Assembly (NCBI GenBank): GCA_029204225.1
Contig: CM055113.1
Span: forward strand, 31,312,361-31,376,360
Reading direction: 5' to 3'
Source of the DNA: Diphasiastrum complanatum
Taxonomy: Eukaryota > Streptophyta > Lycopodiopsida > Lycopodiales > Lycopodiaceae
DNA: 64,000 nucleotides
Part shown: positions 1 to 11,554 of the stretch, piece after piece
How positions within the stretch are numbered: position 1 is the first letter of the stretch
Layout of the letters: each line of letters starts with the position of its first letter
The notes under the pieces: model-generated
Told to the model about the DNA's origin: nothing
Database searches by the model: none
What the model saw: the letters and a program-made list of their open reading frames with translations, nothing else
Position numbers and translations under genes: made by a program

Positions 1-196
1 CTTGAAATCTTGATAGACTAACAACAATACTTTCTGATTATGAATGATCTACTTGATGAGAGCGCAGGAAGGGTCGTGTAATAACACTCAACTCCTTCAC
101 AATTCACAATGTTGATTGATCATTGATAATGAGATGTATGAACAGCTGATTTATACTAAGTAATTAGGTCGTCAAATGCGATTGCCAGTTGGCTGG

Positions 197-352
197 TAAT
201 TCTTGACAGGCAAAAAATGCAAAAAAGGCAACACTGCATTTTTACATGTAATTCTTGACATGCAAAAAATGCGAAAAAGATGACACTGCATTTTTGCACG
301 TAATTCTTGATAGGCAAAAAATACAAAAAAGCCGATACTGCATTTTTACACA
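197..352. repeat. Three-unit 52-bp tandem repeat
   Basis: Three consecutive units begin at 197, 249 and 301, each opening with TAATTCTTGA and containing GGCAAAAAATRC and CTGCATTTTT. A fourth, strongly diverged partial unit follows at about 353-372. The period is exactly 52 bp, so it is not codon-like, and the open frame across it is a by-product of the repeat. Confidence 0.85.
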
Positions 353-539
353 AGATTCCTGACAGACGACACTGTCGGGTTTGTATAGAGAGAAAATGTG
401 ATACTATTGTCAAACTTCGTGTATTTTGCAGACTGTGTAAAGACACTTGTAATTCTGCAGACTGTATAAAGACACGGAAAATCCACAGAACTGGACAAAC
501 AGTTGGATGAAGATTAAAAACTGATTAGTTAATTTGTAG

Positions 540-709
540 GAAAGAGAATAATCCAACAATTGTGTTGCTGGCCTCTCTTCCAAACCTACAACAATATCCA
601 AAACATCATTCATCTCAAGAAGTGATATCATCCTCACTTTCCACAAGGAATAGTTGATTGAGGTAAGCCTATCATTGCCCTCCAACATGTATCCACTTGA
701 TATAGCCAT
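540..709 (-). pseudogene. Ty1/copia gag N-terminal fragment
   Basis: Reading from an ATG at 709 down to about 540, the translation contains GYMLEGNDRL, NYSLWKVRM and DVLDIVVGLEE. This is the N-terminal signature of plant copia Gag (DUF4219/UBN2 type), in which the W-K-x-R/K-M motif follows the start by about 25 residues. Homology stops after about 55 residues, so only the start of the capsid protein remains. The gag fragments at 29,497 (plus), 32,262 (minus) and 45,690 (minus) share the same opening. It probably belongs with the PBS at 1,278 on the same strand. No pol follows on the left. Confidence 0.7.
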
Positions 710-1277
710 GTTATTCTCTTTCAACCTGTTCCACTGCACAAAGCACTCTTATGAGATACAACAAATGTTTCCAAAAAGAAATCAAAAAGATATGGAACCT
801 CTCAGTTCTCTTCTAGCACTTATATTAAGTAGATCAACACATAGAATAGTGAAATCTTGATCAACCTATGATCTATCCTCAAACTAATGACCCTTTCCAC
901 TTTCTAAGATTTAATCACACTCAAATGAAATTCAGTGACCTCACAAACTAGAGATCCAATCAAAATTAGGATTTTGACAAAATCACAAAAAAATTGAATA
1001 TTTCAAATTCTACATGCCTCAATCTTGATAGCAATCTTGTAGCCACTACTTAGGCTTTTCCAATGCATCAAAAATTGGCCAAGTCCAGTATGTGAAGTGT
1101 GAAATTGGAATTGATCAAGTATATAGACCTAATTTGAGTTTTGATCTAAAAGATCCAATCTACATATGCAAAGAACTCGATTTTTGAGTAGATGTCAATC
1201 TAGCATGCTCTAGCATTGATATCTCCTCCAAATCCTTGATAGAAGTGATTGCTTCCTTCATAACCTGAAAAACAAGA

Positions 1278-1289
1278 GCTCTAATACCA
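1278..1289 (-). other. Primer-binding-site remnant (initiator tRNA-Met)
   Basis: GCTCTAATACCA is the complement of TGGTATTAGAGC, one transition away from the canonical plant copia PBS TGGTATCAGAGC. It directly abuts a TG dinucleotide at 1,290, as expected at the inner edge of a 5' LTR read on the minus strand. The gag fragment at 540-709 lies downstream on the same strand. Confidence 0.6.
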
Positions 1290-2530
<1,241 letters not shown>

Positions 2531-2877
2531 CTTCTCTTCCCCACAAGTTACATCCTTTTATAGCAAGTCCAAACCTAATTTCAAAATTGGTTTTCCTCCA
2601 TAATGAAAAACCCTACTATATTTGTGACTAAATTCAATGTCTCTACTACTCAAATTGAATCTCCCAAAAACTCGTGTACTACACTTTTCCACACTTTCCA
2701 AAAGTGTTTAATCAATGATTTTAGACTAATATAACTTTGAAAAGTCAAACTCTAAGTCTAATATGAGATTGGCCTCAATCTCCAAATAAACAAATATAGC
2801 AAATACTAAACTAGTTGAAATCTTTCATCGTTGTCGGGTAGTTGATCGATTATGGGCACGTTTGAGCCAGAGGCTAT

Positions 2878-3662
2878 ATTGTCATGTCGGAAGCAGGTAT
2901 TGAAGGTTCACATGGAACTTTATCCTTGTCTTTGAAGTCGATAAACTGATCCTCGATAAAGACTGTATCTTTGTTAAACAAAGTTTGCTGGGTATCAGGG
3001 TCGTACAGCTTGTAGGTGTTGTCGAAGGAAGTTTATCCGATAAGGATGGTCTTGAGACCTTGGAAGTCGAATTTCCTCCTTGCCTCCTTCGGGATCTGCG
3101 CGTAGGCGATGCATCTGAATACTCAAATTTCTTCAATGAAGGCTTAGAGCCTATCCAAACTTCCTGTAGTGTTTTGCTTGAGAGGGCCTTTATCGAACAT
3201 CTATTCTGGATGTAAGCTGCAGTGGCGATCTAATTGAGGTGAATAAGGAGTGATAAAATGTTGTTCAATGCCTTGGCTCTGGAAATACTCCTTAAATTTG
3301 GTAGAGATGTATTCTCCACCATTATCGGACCTTGGGGCTTTGATTGTCTTATTAGTATCTTTCTCTGCATGCTCCTTGAAGATTCTGAACCAATTGAAAG
3401 CTTACGATTTCCTCTTGATAAAATAAACCATAGTCCTTCCGAAAATTCATCAATGAAAGTTATAAAATACTTTGCATCCTTCAGTGAAGGATTCTGCATT
3501 GGGCCACAAATATTTGTATGTACAACATTTAGTAATCCTCTAGCAGTATGTTGATGGATTGATCTAAATGGTTTCCTGGCTTGCTCACCGAGACTAGACA
3601 ATCTTGACAGGCAGGTAATTCGAATTACAACCCTTTTTGAACTCAAAATGGGCCTCTTCACT
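2878..3662 (-). pseudogene. Family B copia integrase remnant
   Basis: On the minus strand the upper part (3,661 to 3,233) reads HQHTARGLLNVVHTNICGPM, then the core start with FITFIDEF and the strand IEQHFITPYSPQ. It then jumps directly to AAYIQNRCSIKALSS and, in a shifted frame, IAYAQIPKEARRKFDFQG and the C-terminal FIEDQFIDFKDKDK. About 35 codons around the catalytic-glutamate region (normally GVAERKNRT...) are missing at about 3,233. This is a DDE integrase fragment of the family whose fuller copy lies at 24,164-26,007. Frameshifts near 3,110 and the deletion make it non-functional. It abuts the oppositely oriented family A gag at 3,688. Confidence 0.85.
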
Positions 3663-3687
3663 AATCTGGATTAGTATTGTCAGCTGA

Positions 3688-4281
3688 GAAGTAGCCACAT
3701 ACCTGTTGAGAGCCTTACCCAGATCATTCCAGACGATAAGAACCCTGCTCGCAAAAGATCCCGCCATGAACCTCGAAAAGGTGATTGTCGAGATTCGAGA
3801 GGAAGTTGAGGCCAGAGAACATCTTGATCACAAAGATGGTTCTCGCCAGACCCTCTACGGCAACAAAGAAAAATCCAACAAGCAGTTTAAGCCTAAGAGG
3901 GAGTCGAATTAGAGGCAAGATCATGACCAGCAAGCAGATGGGACCAGCAAGAGCAACTGGAAGAGCAAAGGGAGGTCGAAACAACAAGGTGCAGACAAGA
4001 AGACTTGCATGAGATGCAAAATAGACGGGCATACAGTAGATACATGCTGGCTCAATCCCAAAATTGAGTGTATTCATTGTCATAAGAAGGGTTATGCGGC
4101 CGTGGATTGCCGCCAGAACCCAAGAAACAAATCAGCACAAAACAAACAGGAGAATAGCAATAGTTCATCCTATGTCGAGGAGCCCGAGAGCTCGAAGATG
4201 GGCGAAGAAAGAATGAACAAAAATTGTTCGACCGCCTACATCTGTGAAGACGTGTGTGCGGCATCAATATCTGACACACAC
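3688..4281 (+). pseudogene. Family A copia gag, C-terminal half with zinc knuckles
   Basis: The frame opens without a start codon (truncated 5') at EVATYLLRALPRS. It runs through a UBN2-like helical tail (LAKDPAMNLEKVI) and a basic linker to CMRCKIDGHTVDTC, a perfect C-x2-C-x4-H-x4-C nucleocapsid knuckle. A second knuckle, CIHCHKKGYAAVDC, has the zinc-binding His changed to Tyr. One in-frame TAG lies after KRESN. Gag would package element RNA in cytoplasmic particles. The protease frame follows after a shift at about 4,281. LTR, PBS and Gag N-terminus are absent at this end. Confidence 0.85.
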
Positions 4282-4283
4282 AG

Positions 4284-4532
4284 GTGATTCTAGACTCAGG
4301 AGCCACCTCACACTTCGTGACATCAAGACGATTAATGTCTGATTTCAAAAGTGCAGATCCCTCAGGATTCATAGTTCTTGGAGATGGATCTAGCCATCAA
4401 GTGAACGATATTGGTTCACTATGGCTCAACACCAAAGGCAGAGATAGACGACTCGAAGACGTCCTGTTCGTGCCTGCTCTGCAACAAGACTTGCTCTTTG
4501 TAGCAAGAATAGCATATGCGGGATGTGTGTGA
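4284..4532 (+). pseudogene. Family A copia aspartic protease domain
   Basis: The translation starts with ILDSGATSHFVTS, the DSGA catalytic motif of retropepsins, followed by the flap-side GDGSSHQV and the LEDVLFVPALQQDLLFVARI tail typical of copia proteases. The domain is about 80 residues, normal for the family. It is separated by a frameshift from gag upstream and by another near 4,525 from the integrase zinc region downstream. The catalytic residues themselves are intact. Confidence 0.88.
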
Positions 4533-5690
4533 CGTTTTCTGATGAAGCATGCAACGTGATTGATGCCAGTACCAATACTTTGATCACTCAAGGTATAAGG
4601 AAAGGAAACCTATATCATCTGAAGGTATGCCTACTTGCAGATCAGATGCATCAGACTCATGATGACCAGCCAGACACTCTGTGGCACAGGAGACTCTGTC
4701 ACATGAACTCAATGGCACTTTACCAAGCAAGCCATCATGGAGCAATAACAGGGGTCAGCATCTCGAATGCAACCAGTTCGACCACCTGTGATGCATGCTT
4801 GAAGGGCAAGATGTCACGCACACCATTCGTCAAAGACTCCTACAAAACGACTAACATTTTGGAGCTAGTGCATTCTGATATATGTGGACCATTCAATATG
4901 ATCTCAGTAGGAGGTTCAAAATATTATATAACCTTCCTTGATGATTATAGCAAATTTGCCAGTGTATTTTATTCAGAATAAATCTGAAGCACTTGATAAA
5001 TTCACAGAATATGTGAATTGGGCTAAGAGATGTACAGGCAGCAAAGTGAAGCAGATCAGAACAGATCGAGGTGGCGAATACATCTCGAATCGCTTCATTG
5101 ACTTTTGCAATGATCGTGGCATCATTCACAAAGGAATTGCAGCATACACACCGCAGCACAATGGTGTTGCTGAATGAAAGAACAGGACCCTGATGGAAGC
5201 AGCCAGATGCATGATGGCCTACTCGAAAGCTCCAAGGACATTGTGGGATGAAGCAGTAGCTATAGCCGCATACATCCATAATAGAACAGGCAAGTCTGGT
5301 ATCTCCAACACGACCCCACATGAGCTATGGTGGGGTAGAAAGCCCAATCTGTCTCACGTCAGAATCTTTGGCTGTGCAGCTTATGCACATATTCCTGATA
5401 ACCTTCGAAAGAAGCTTGATGAGAAAGCCGAGCAGGGATTTCTGGTAGGATATGACAACAATTCGTTATACTATAGAGTCTACATGCCAGACACGAACAC
5501 TGTGAAAACAATGAGAGATGTCAGATTCAATGAGAGCAAGACAATGGCCAATGACGATCCTGTCAGCTATGAAGTTCTGGAGAGACAGTACTATGACCTG
5601 TCGCCAATGACAGAGGGAGCAGAGGACAAACACAAAAACAAAGATTTTTGAGTCGTCTCCCATTCGAGCGATGAATCTGATGAAGAAATA
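4523..5690 (+). pseudogene. Family A copia integrase (zinc domain, core, C-terminus)
   Basis: The domains run in order. The GAG-pre-integrase zinc domain has LWHRRLCHMN and CDACLKGK. The DDE core has HSDICGP (first Asp), a frameshift near 4,960, IRTDRGGEY (second Asp) and TPQHNGVAE (Glu). The C-terminal GKSGISNTTPHELWWGRKPN, FGCAAYAHIP and FLVGYD segments follow. A TGA at 5,175-5,177 replaces the Arg of the normal GVAERKNRT, a CGA-to-TGA change. The enzyme would insert cDNA into chromosomes; this copy is dead. The frame fades at about 5,700 before a non-coding interruption. Confidence 0.9.
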
Positions 5691-5714
5691 TTCGAGAGGC
5701 AACTTGCCGAAATC

Positions 5715-6135
5715 ATCTTCATCTGACAGCGGAATCATCTTACAATAGCTCACATTGCTATCCTTTCAACAATCTTGCTAAAGTACGGAGCTAGATCCTA
5801 CTAGCTAGGATTGAGATTTCAAGACTTCTATGTGGTACAGATTTTGAATAATCAGATAGATAGGATCTTTTCCATCTTCTGTGCCACAATAGATACACTA
5901 GCTACGGCCAGAGCTAACACAGAAAGTGTGTCATTTGCCATGGATTATATGAATACAACACTTTTTTAGTATAGTATAAGAGTTTTTGATTTAGATATCG
6001 CATGGGATTCCATACAACTTACTAACATACATATGGAAGGGTGATGGACCATTTGTGGCTAGACTCAATAGATTTTTGAATAATTTGTCTGGAAATCACT
6101 ATAGAATTTTGACTGTTGAGGAGCAGCATAGGGAC
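5715..6135. other. Non-coding interruption between integrase and RT of family A
   Basis: The polyprotein linker is broken here by about 420 bp that carries stops in all frames and no match to the other copia copies in the window. Coding resumes at about 6,148 with VDKGKGIAI and RRSTRPRRAPARF, which is a normal linker upstream of RT. It may be a small insertion, but I see no clear terminal repeats or target duplication. Confidence 0.4.
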
Positions 6136-6147
6136 AATTTATTGGAC

Positions 6148-7560
6148 CGAGCAGAGTAGACAAAGGCAAAGGCATAGCTATCTCAGAAGGATCTCCCAGA
6201 AGGTCGACAAGACCACGAAGAGCACCAGCAAGATTTGTGCCAAGCAGCTCAGCTTCCATATTAAAAGAGTTCTGCAGATTTAGTGGCAAACCACAGACTT
6301 TTGAGGAAGCGATTGAAAGTCCAGAAAAGAACAAATTGATCCAAGCCATGAACGAAGAGATGGAGTCCATGAGGAAGAACCAGATATGGACGTTGGAGCC
6401 ATTACCACATAAGCGCAAGATTGTCAAATGCAAATGGGTTTTCAAGCTCAAATACGGACCAGATGGGAACATCACAAAATACAAGGCAAGACTAGTAGCG
6501 AAAGGTTTCTCTCAGAGATATGGTATTGACTACTCTGAAACCTTCTCTCCTGTCATCAAAGATTCGTCCCTATGTCTGTTATTTGCATATGCAGCAGCTT
6601 ATGACCTTAGGATCCACATTGTGGACGAGAAAACAGCCTTCTTGCATGGCGAATTAGACGAAGAGGTCTACATGGATCAACCCCCAGGATACGTCTTGAA
6701 TTCACTTCCTGACTATGCATGCAAAATGCATAGAAGCATCTACGGTCTGAAACAATCAGCCCGACAATGGTACAAGAAGAAAGATCAAGTCTTGAAATCA
6801 TTAGGATTCAAGCCTCTGTTGGCTGATTCTAATGTATATGTCAGAGTTACAGATGGGCTAATCGTCATAGTGGTTGTATATGTGGACGACACTCTGATAC
6901 TTTGCAGGAGTGAGCAGCTAATTGCTGAAGTAAAGGCATACATCTTGAAACATTTCGAGATAGTGGATCTGGGAGAAGCCAGGTGTTACCTAGGCTTACA
7001 AATAGAAAGGGACTACAAGGGAGGTAAGTTATACCTTCACCAGTCCAGATACACCCAGAAGATCCTAGAGGACTTTGGGATGCTGAATGGCAAAGGAGCG
7101 AACACTCCAATGCTCGCAGGGACGGTGCTGACAAGTGACGACTGTCCAAGGACTGAGGAAGAGAGAGAACAAATACAGCTCACACCTTACAGGAAGCTGA
7201 TAGGATCACTGATGTACCTTGCAGACAACACACGCTCTGATATTGCTTATGTAGTGTTCAGGATGAGCCAATTCTACATGAATCCAGGCTCGACACATTG
7301 GAAGATTGCAAAACACATTTTGCAATATCTTCAATTAATGAGGAATTATGGCTTGTGTTATTGTCATGATGCAGGTGTCAAGATATTTTCCTACAGCGAT
7401 GCTAGTTGGGCATCTCTCAAGGACGACTGTAAAAGCGTCATGCACCATCGCATCAGGAGCAGCAGTTCTCTGGGTCAGCAAGAAGCAGACCGTTGTAGCC
7501 CAGTCATCATGCGAAGCAAAAAACGTTGCAACAACAAAGATGGCCAACGAAATAATCTGG
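6148..7560 (+). pseudogene. Family A copia reverse transcriptase and start of RNase H
   Basis: A long open stretch encodes the RVT_2 domain. It shows [72 protein letters not shown] and the catalytic VVVYVDDTLIL. The connection segment (LTPYRKLIGSLMYLADNTRSDIAYVV) and the RNase H start (FSYSDASWASLKDD) follow. A frameshift near 7,440 moves the RNase H into the next frame, with LWVSKKQTVVAQSSCEA, ending at NEIIWL. There element N is inserted at 7,565. RNase H resumes at 12,773. RT and RNase H would copy the element RNA into DNA. Confidence 0.93.
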
Positions 7561-7565
7561 CTAAG
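7561..7565. repeat. Target-site duplication CTAAG, left copy
   Basis: CTAAG immediately precedes the TG of element N and is repeated at 12,773-12,777 just after its terminal CA. Removing the element plus one copy restores the RNase H codons for I-I-W-L-R-Q-F-L, which shows the insertion point exactly. Confidence 0.95.
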
Positions 7566-8810
7566 TGTAGCGCAGGCATCCCAAAGGGAGCCGGGAACCA
7601 CGACTTAGCTTCCCAGCCTTCAACTCTTGCCATCCAAACCCACTTGACATACAAGCAGCCAACTCGCCAACAACGATCAGACTTAACCAACTTGAAGTTC
7701 CGAAAACCAACATTGAGATCCAACCTGGTGCCATGCCAGATCGGGGGTCCCGACGTGGGTGACTTCCCTCCAAGCAAGCCGCCCGACATACATCAAACTT
7801 AACCAACTCGAAGCTTCGTTACAAACGAGTAACATCCATTCCAAGCAAGCGGTCTGACTTACATCAGACTTAACCAACTGAAAGCTTCGTCACGAGCGCT
7901 GGAAGCCAACCTGGCGCCACGCCAGACTGGACAGCCATAAACAGGTAACATCCACCCAAGCAAGCCATCCAACTCAGCCGACAGGTTAGAGCCCGTTCCC
8001 CAAGAGCTTAACCCATTCACGTTCATGCAAGGAACACTCAGAACCACAAGCCGCGACAGATATGGAAACAACCAGTTCTTGGACCAAATGGTCCCGACAG
8101 CATACCGCTGGCGCCACGGACCGAATGGTCCCGACGGCATACCGCTGGCGTCCCGGGATACGACCCTCAGCTATGTGCCAAGTTAAAAATTTTGAAAGCG
8201 GCCTTACAACTGGCGCTTTTACCGAACACTGAAACCCAGAAGGTAATCAGAGTCAGTTTGAGGAAAATCCCACTTTATTGATAAATCTGAGAAGGTTACA
8301 TTTCAAGTGTGTGACCGACCCTAGTCTCCGGGGCGCTAGCATGCCAAGGCGAGAGCCATGACAACATTCCAGCAAGGGAGGCTGAGACTTGGTTGGAGCT
8401 CGCCCTGAGTCGCAACCCGCACTCCCCTATAGTATTGGTGTGATTCGGCACCCCCCCTCATACCAAGCACTCTACCCAAGCTGGTAAAGCACGTTTTTCT
8501 CTCTCTAGGATTTTCTCTTTCTAGAAAGTCATTTTCTCTCTCTAGATTTTATTGATCCCCAGGCTTCCTTTAATCATGCCTAGATCGTGTGAGGTGATTG
8601 CACATCGATCTGAGCTCTCTGGACTTCGCTAGAACCGATCAAAGATTTTCAGCCATAGGAACTTGGCGCCGGCTGGATTCTGGTCACAGTGGCGCCGGGA
8701 GCGGCGCCGGCGCCGTTGGCGCCGGGAGCAGCAGGGGCGCTGCTGGCGCCGGGGACATAGCTGGCGCCGATGGCGCCGCAAGTAAAGCTTGTAAAGGTAG
8801 CTTTACAACA
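7566..8810 (-). mobile_element. Element N 3' LTR (1,245 bp)
   Basis: It begins TGTAGCGCAGGC and ends GCTTTACAACA in plus orientation; in the sense (minus) direction it runs TGTTGTAAAG...GCGCTACA. It contains a two-copy 37-bp repeat (8,081-8,153) and a GGCGCC-rich tract (8,665-8,777). A minus-strand AATAAA at 8,274-8,279 could serve as the polyadenylation signal. It is 27 bp longer than the other LTR. Open frames across it, including a Gly/Ala-rich one, come from the repeats and high GC. Confidence 0.93.
8665..8777. repeat. GGCGCC-rich variable tract in left LTR
   Basis: Eight copies of the palindrome GGCGCC lie within 113 bp. A 27-bp block (8,702-8,728) is present here but absent from the matching tract at 12,654-12,739, which has five copies. 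The tract lies near the sense-strand 5' end of the LTR, in the U3 promoter region. Confidence 0.9.
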
Positions 8811-8825
8811 TCCACCCCACCTTTA
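8811..8825 (-). other. Polypurine tract of element N
   Basis: The minus strand reads AAAGGTGGGGTGGA directly before the 3' LTR TGTTGTAAAG. Purine-rich sequence at this position is the expected primer for plus-strand DNA synthesis. It fixes the orientation together with the PBS at the other end. Confidence 0.8.
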
Positions 8826-9397
8826 TAAAATCTGATGTCCTCATCAGATGTCAGATTAAAGTAAAGGTGTCTCCCAATTAAAATGACTATACATTTAAGC
8901 TACTAGGCACAGTACTCAATTTACTGGCCACTTTTTATTAACATTGAAGCTGGCACACCACAAGTCGGAGGCTCAGCTCTTTGTACTGAAAAATTACATA
9001 ACTTGAAAATATATCTTTGTCTGGGAAAAGCGTAGATTTGATATCGCTTTCGTAAAACCCGAGAACCTTATTAATTGGTGACAGAGGCCTTTCTTTGAAA
9101 TGTTCGCCCCTGTCGCTTCTGACTTTCGACTTTGGAACTCCTTTGAGCTCCTGATTTGTCCTTGATGCACTTTGTGTTGAGCTCCCTGAGCTCCAGGTTT
9201 GTTCAGTTCCGCACAGGTATCAAGGCTCCCTGAGCCGAAGGATTTATCGTTTGATTGCCCACTTTATGGTCCACTCAGTGCCTTGTTGCTTCTGCACCTT
9301 GATTTCTCTCCTTGTCCAAGCCTGATCTTGATACTTTTCCATCTTGGCTCTTTAAGGTAGGCAAAGATTGAGTACTCCGCAATGCACCTCTCACTTA
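8826..9397. other. Element N interior, non-coding left part
   Basis: No gag, protease, integrase or RT motif is visible on either strand. Short ORFs here are isolated and lack recognisable domains. The sequence is of mixed composition and carries no obvious repeats except where the next feature begins. Confidence 0.6.
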
Positions 9398-9775
9398 GCT
9401 TGAAGTAGCTCTTTGAATCAGCCCAAATGTAACCATTGACCTCGTGGAAAGCCAAAGTGTCGCACCAGTTTGATCCGCATCCGAACTATCTCTTCGCGTT
9501 TGTTTGAAGCACCATGTCCGTCGCGCAAAACTTGACTTTCACAATTCCATCACTGGTGAGTTGCCTCACAGTCAAAACAAGAAGTGTACATCGAGCTTGG
9601 CTTCAAGTAGCTCTCTTTGAATCAGAAACATGCACCCAGAGTTTGCACTAATCCGATCTCAACGCGAACTGTCCCTTAGCGTCCGTTCGAAATACCAAGT
9701 CTCTCAAGCAAGACTCAACTTTCTCAGTTCCTTCATTGATCAACTGCCTTACGCGTAACACAAGCCAGCGTACTC
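9398..9775. repeat. Diverged 201-bp direct repeat in element N
   Basis: Two units start with GCTTGAAGTAGCTCT (9,398) and GCTTCAAGTAGCTCT (about 9,599). They share order and spacing of segments such as TTTGAATCAG, GATCCGCAT/GATCTCAAC, GTTTGAAGCACCA/GTTCGAAATACCA and CAATTCCATCACTG/CAGTTCCTTCATTG. Divergence is higher than between the LTRs, so the duplication predates this insertion. Confidence 0.7.
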
Positions 9776-10144
9776 ATATGTTTCCTCATCATTGCTGGTC
9801 CAGAGAAAGCCTATAACAAACTTTCCTTTCCACAACAAAAACTTGTCAACTTATTAGGTCCAAAGTTCGCCAGTCTCCTCGTGTGAGTATGGCTAGGTCA
9901 CCTTGAATTTGCCCCCATTTTGATCAACTTTAATTCAAAATTTGCCCCAAGAGAGAGGTGTGTGTGATAGTTCCCCTCCACTTAATAAATCAGCTGATCG
10001 GATTTTAGAGTAGAGTTCTTCGGACAAAAAGCCTTTCCAACACTTTGCTTCCCATCTGCTAGGATTATGGCTCGATCCAACTTGTTGCCAATCTCTGAAG
10101 AGGATCCTAGTCTTTTCCCCTTTGAGGAAAAACCCAACTGATAC

Positions 10145-10644
10145 TGGATATCACCCATGCTCAGTGAGTTTCAGTTCCGAAGGTGGCCGTCCCAAAATGA
10201 AGACCAACTGCTATAGAAGATCTCCCCTGAAATTGCCCTTTCCAACTTTTGACTTCTTGCTTGCGTCTGGTGGGCGTTGTCGCAAATGAAACTAACCCAA
10301 GAAACAGGCTAGTCATCCATCCTTTGCAAACATTGAGTCATTTCGTTGTCGTTCACGTGCGAGTACTTGAACTGCAAATCCGCCGCACAGATTTTGGATA
10401 TCGCCCATGCTCAGTGAGTTTCAGTTCCGAAGGTGGCCGTCCCAAAATGAAGACCAACTGCTCCATAGAAGATCTCCCCTGAAATGGCCCTTTCCAACTT
10501 TTGACTTCCTGCTTGCGTCTGGTGGCGTTGTCGCAAATGAAACTAACCCAAGAAACAGGCTAGCCATCCATCCTTTGCAAACATTGAGTCGTTTCGTTGT
10601 CGTTCACGTGTGAGTACTTGAACTTCAAATCCGCCCCACAAATT
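10145..10644. repeat. Two-copy 250-bp tandem repeat in element N
   Basis: Units start at 10,145 and 10,395 with TGGATATCRCCCATGCTCAG and are nearly identical over their length, with a few substitutions and 1-3-bp indels. Short plus-strand ORFs in both units are copies of each other and have no known domain. Confidence 0.9.
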
Positions 10645-10921
10645 CTGTAGTCCTCTTTGTTTGATGGTATCAGCCTTCAAAAGAAAAGGTTCCTTCTCAA
10701 GCCATCAGCTCCTTGTATCACAAGCAATCATGCAAACCAGGCAAAGCACGAGTACTAAGACTCACCACGAATACGTACAAGTAAGACACTCAGGCAGGTT
10801 TACTAACAAGTAACAAAGGCAAGGTCCCCCTTTGAGATGGTCCTGCCAACGGACCTTTGCCTGGCCGCGCCCATGCAAATCGATCACGGAATCAGCCCAC
10901 ATAGGACACCCCTCCAACTAT

Positions 10922-11490
10922 CCGTGCTTTCACCATTAAGCAGCACATTGCCTCAGTCACGCCCCACCACTTTTTGGTCGATAGCCCTTATAGCTAAACG
11001 ATCGGCAGCTATCCTTGAATATACCACCCCCGTGGACGCACCCGTGCTTTCACCGTTAGGCAGCACATTGCCTCAGTAACGCCCCCACCAAATTTAGTTG
11101 ATAGCCCTTATAGCTAAACGATCGGCAGCATACCACCCAAATCGTGGACGCACCCGTGCTTTCACCGTTAGGCAGCACATTGCCTCAGTAACGCCCCCAC
11201 CAAATTTGGTCGATAGCCCTTATAGCTAAACGAACGGTGGTCATCGTGAATATGTCACCCCGCACCCCACAAGGCACAGACCGTGCTTACACCATCCTAA
11301 TGGCAGCACATTGCCTCATCTGTCCTACGTGCAGACGGCGCCAGGCCCGAACCGCGGAAACTGACCGTGCTTACACCTCAAGGGCAGCACTTTGACTCAT
11401 CAAGCCCCCCTCCTGCCAACCACCCCGACCGTGGACGCACCCGTGCTTACACTGTGGGCAGCACCTTGCACAACAGTTGTCTTGATGAAC
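10922..11490. repeat. Six-copy degenerate tandem array beside the PBS of element N
   Basis: Copies start at about 10,922, 11,042, 11,154, 11,281, 11,365 and 11,441, each opening CCGTGCTTWCACC and followed by GGCAGCACWTTG. The first three are about 110-125 bp and also share GATAGCCCTTATAGCTAAAC; the last three are shorter. In the sense direction the array lies just downstream of the PBS, in the leader, where packaging signals normally lie. Confidence 0.88.
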
Positions 11491-11540
11491 CCCAAACCGT
11501 GGCCATTTCCGTGAGATCCACATAGCTGACCGGCCAGTCG

Positions 11541-11552
11541 GCTCTGATACCA
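11541..11552 (-). other. Element N primer-binding site (initiator tRNA-Met)
   Basis: GCTCTGATACCA is the exact complement of TGGTATCAGAGC, which pairs with the 3' end of initiator tRNA-Met. It is separated by two bases from the LTR edge at 11,555. Its strand sets the element orientation as minus. Confidence 0.92.
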
Positions 11553-11554
11553 CA

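Noticed and set aside
156-446. 96-residue cysteine/phenylalanine-rich minus-strand frame
   Set aside because: Produced by the 52-bp tandem repeat (period not a multiple of three, yet open by chance); no homology.
7475-8140. Several overlapping minus-strand frames of 60-135 residues, repeated at 11,371-12,129
   Set aside because: They lie inside the two LTRs, are identical because the LTRs are, and show no domain; GC-rich LTR sequence is open by chance.
8598-8828. Gly/Ala-rich 76-residue open frame
   Set aside because: It is the translation of the GGCGCC palindrome cluster in the LTR of element N and changes length with the 27-bp indel; no start context or homology.
10922-11490. Possible CRISPR-like array of regularly spaced repeats
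   Set aside because: Units are whole tandem repeats without unique spacers, inside a plant LTR element.
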